Source: Selaginella moellendorffii
Taxonomy: Eukaryota > Streptophyta > Lycopodiopsida > Selaginellales > Selaginellaceae
Direction of reading: 5' to 3'
DNA length: 64,000 nt
Assembly (NCBI RefSeq): GCF_000143415.4
Contig: NW_003314312.1
Span: 780,909 to 844,908, forward strand
Part shown: in pieces, positions 61,281 through 64,000 of the stretch
How positions within the stretch are numbered: position 1 is the first letter of the stretch
Layout of the letters: every line of letters begins with the position of its first letter
The notes under the pieces: model-generated
Told to the model about the DNA's origin: nothing
The model's input: the letters and a program-made list of their open reading frames with translations, nothing else
Database searches by the model: none
Made by a program: the position numbers and the translations under genes

Positions 61281-62060
61281 CTTAATTGCGGTTTCTCTGC
61301 TAACGTTTGAGACACATTGCCACGATCAATCTCATTGTTTCACTTGCGCTTACGGATCTATTTCAAGCTCTTGATCCTTGACCAGACGTGTGTCTCTACC
61401 TTTCTTTTATCAAATGATATTTGGATTAAAAGCTTTGGTTGTGAAACATCTTTCCACCTCTGGTTTTTTTAGTGCAGCAGTAGTTCCACAGGTGATCATT
61501 CTGACCTTGACATGCTCCAACGAGTGAGCATTCGTGCAGCCTTCTCCCCTCTATCACAAACCCGCTGCTGCAATCCTCTAATCGGGAGCCTCTGACAAAG
61601 TACCATCTCTATTGCAGAAGTGCTCTTCGGACCGGACGTCAACGATAAGCTCTCGACCTGGAACCGGCATACCAGGTGCCAGATTTTATACCAGGGTCTC
61701 AACAAGGAGAGTCATGGGTGATGCAGCGCACTTTGGACAAGCTTGTTGCTGTCCCGCTGGGAAAGCCCCACCGGTGAGCAAATTGAGCAACAGAAAGATT
61801 ACATTGACAAGACAAACAGTTCTTGGCCAGTGTTGTGCAGCTGATGTCCAAGTAGATGGAACCGACTCACTCGATACAGCCATGCAGTTCTCAAACAAGC
61901 TGAAAAATTAGCTGCTGATGGATCTGGAAGAGGAATTCAAAGGAGGGGCACGATAATTCGTGGCTATATGTTTCTTACTTAAAGATCCTTATCGACCAGT
62001 ATTTTGATTCCTCAGAGGAGTTTGCTTCCCTGGGAGAGCTGCAGAAGCACACATGCTATA
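61281..62060. other. Helicase 3' region and unrecognised sequence
   Basis: Plus- and minus-strand open frames at 61612-61911 and 61686-61898 show a hydrophobic stretch and a few cysteines (minus strand CPKCAASP) but no family I recognise and no clear start context. Treated as non-coding or a relic. Confidence 0.4.
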
Positions 62061-64000
62061 AACCATAATGAGGATAGAAAAACTACGTAGATATCAAACT
62101 TGAACACCAATTTTAAGGTTTAATTCTTGCTGAAACTCTAGTCCCTAATAGTAAGTTTTCTCTGAAGCATGATTAGGAAATGATAAAAAAAGTACTTGAA
62201 ATCACTCTAAAACTACTTCATTGATAATCACTTCAGATTTTTTGTATCCCGTTATCATTATTTTACAATAATTTAAACATCAGTTTGTATTGGTGATAAG
62301 TAAAAATAATAACATTAAACTTTGATTATAAATTGAATTAGTGAAAATTTAAAAGTAGAAAATCATGACTATTGGATTGAGGAAACTATAGCTATATTAT
62401 TTACACCTCTCCTACTACAAGTTTTCTAAAGAATAAAAAGTACTTAGAGGTTTTTGGTGTAGTATTGGATATACCTCAAAAATATTCTTAGATATTCTGG
62501 TATATTTTACTATTTAACAAATTAGCCTTTAATTTATAAGCCTTTTCAAGTTAGTAAATACCCTTTACCTTTACCCTTTGAGCAAACACCTCCATACATA
62601 TTCTAGCAGTTAATGTACAATCTTGTGTATATAAATTATAAGCATGTTTGTACTTTATAAACATTATTAAACATGGATTCAATTTGGTCTAGTGGTCTCT
62701 TTGCTTTAAGTTTAGTTCCTTGTCAATAGCTATAAATGGGTGGTTCTATTCAATGGCATTGATGTGAAAGTTATGATTCTAGCTTTGTCCTATTTTCTAG
62801 TGTAAAACCAGAAAAAAAAAGCCATGGATCAAACTCCAGATCCAAGATTGATTGATATTGATTGCCAAATGATACTTCTACACTTTAATAAAAAGTATAG
62901 TAGTAGCCAATCAATGGAAAGAAAAACTAGTACATATCTAGCATTCTCTACATACCATTCAGCTTTAGAAAGTGGCAAGTTTAGAGTTTCAGGCAAAGAG
63001 CAAAGTGCTTATTAGGAAGTTTGTTTTTCCTTTATTTGATCTAGTATTTATGTATCTTGAGTCTATAAAAAAATATTTTAAATGATTTCAGTTCTAAAGT
63101 ATATTGTTATAATAGGTGCACTGCCTCAAATTGTGAATCAAAATTTGAAGTTAGAATAAAAGGATTATATATTATAGTAAAAATAAGTAAATTATTAAAA
63201 AAGTTAATATGTAATTTAATATTTGCTTATGGAGTCTTTTGCTTCATGTAGAGCCAAAAATGTCAAAACAAATGAAGTTGGATATATTGTGGCTAACACT
63301 TTATCAAAGTTTTTCAAGACTTATGCATATATTCGCCCCAACCATTTTTGACGCTTTTCGATTGGTACAATGTTAGGAAATATCACTTCTTCCACATATA
63401 ATTGCATGTGCTTCAGTTCCATATCATAAAATTTTTAATCAATTAGAAAAAGGTGTGCACTGTTGTTTATGGGTGTTTTCCTCTATACTTGAATTTGTAC
63501 AAATCATCTCTTTAGTTATTTTCTTTAATTATTTACAGATATAAAAAGTATAAATATGATGCTATATACTAATATTATCATAATGAGATTTGATTTTAAA
63601 TTCAAACAATTTCCTATTTTCTCTCTATATAAACTATGTTTATTTAGTATGGCTTAACTTGAAAATATCATAATTTATATTATAATACTAATAATACTAA
63701 TTTTCTTACCATTCAATATAAAAAATAAATCTAAAGTCTATTGTGATTTAGAAGAGCTTATTTTTCCTATTTCTGTAATGTAATATTTCAATATAAACCA
63801 AATTAAAATTAATTTATACTATATTTTATTAATTAAATTTTTAAAATAATAATTTTAAAAATGCCAAAAAAATTTATATATTAGATATATGGTAACTGTA
63901 TTAAAGATTTAAATTTTAAATTATCTTTTATTTTATTATAAATTAGAAGTTATAACATTTAGCTATTTTTATTAATATTTATTTTAATTTTAAATTTTTT
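62061..64000. other. AT-rich gene-poor tract
   Basis: AT content rises steadily to the window end, where long A/T-only stretches dominate (after 63530). A 63-codon frame at 62824-63015 has no domain. No terminal repeats, tRNA or coding pattern found. It resembles the AT-rich tract at 9600-10660 in composition. Confidence 0.5.

Noticed and set aside
61686-61898. Minus-strand frame with a hydrophobic stretch and CPKC, possible small secreted protein
   Set aside because: The start lies after the hydrophobic part would be expected, the context is poor, and no family pattern is recognisable.
1-64000. CRISPR arrays, bacterial operons or prophage-like systems
   Set aside because: Spliceosomal introns, TATA/telo-box promoters and plant gene families throughout; no regularly spaced repeats with unique spacers.

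Overview
The window is a plant nuclear contig and most resembles a lycophyte such as Selaginella moellendorffii. This is inferred from the content: cytosolic ribosomal protein genes in the plant form, an alpha-expansin, germin-like proteins, intronless PPR genes, very short introns (about 45-70 bp) and telo-box promoters. Genes are compact and separated by decayed duplicates and retroelement debris.

Layout. 1-3.3 kb: a dead Ty3/gypsy pol region running into an LTR. 3.3-14.0 kb: two intact paralogous kinase genes plus the last-exon remnant of a third. Each kinase has an MLKL-like helical N-terminus, a catalytically complete kinase domain, a Ser-rich linker and a C-terminal domain that reads like that of EDC4/VARICOSE. 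A small basic-protein gene accompanies two of the three copies. AT-rich and decayed sequence fills 6.5-10.7 kb. 14.1-17.3 kb: RPL31 and an alpha-expansin. 18.4-29.1 kb: a germin-like protein (GLP) cluster with three intact and four broken copies, interleaved with tRNA-Tyr relics, methyltransferase relics and recurring non-coding modules. 29.4-33.7 kb: RPS20, a GDSL lipase and an intronless PPR gene.

34.1-44.9 kb: a tandem array of small two-exon genes for HMA-domain (CxxC) proteins, with six intact genes, two inactivated copies carrying an insertion, and further fragments. It contains a nearly perfect ~3.1 kb tandem duplication with a run of N in the first copy. 45.7-49.7 kb: a nine-exon auxilin-like J-domain gene. 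52.5-61.3 kb: two PPR genes, a tRNA and a 14-exon IGHMBP2-like helicase, with a mosaic of PPR, helicase and tRNA fragments between the PPR genes. 61.3-64 kb: gene-poor, increasingly AT-rich sequence.

Functionally the window is a mixture. The kinases and GLPs belong to families often tied to defence, the HMA array to metal handling, and the expansin and GDSL enzyme to the cell wall and surface. Ribosomal, clathrin-uncoating, organelle RNA and helicase genes are housekeeping. The most unusual item is the MLKL-like/kinase/EDC4-like fusion. All exon junctions were read by eye from GT-AG sites and reading-frame continuity; no transcript or database evidence was available.
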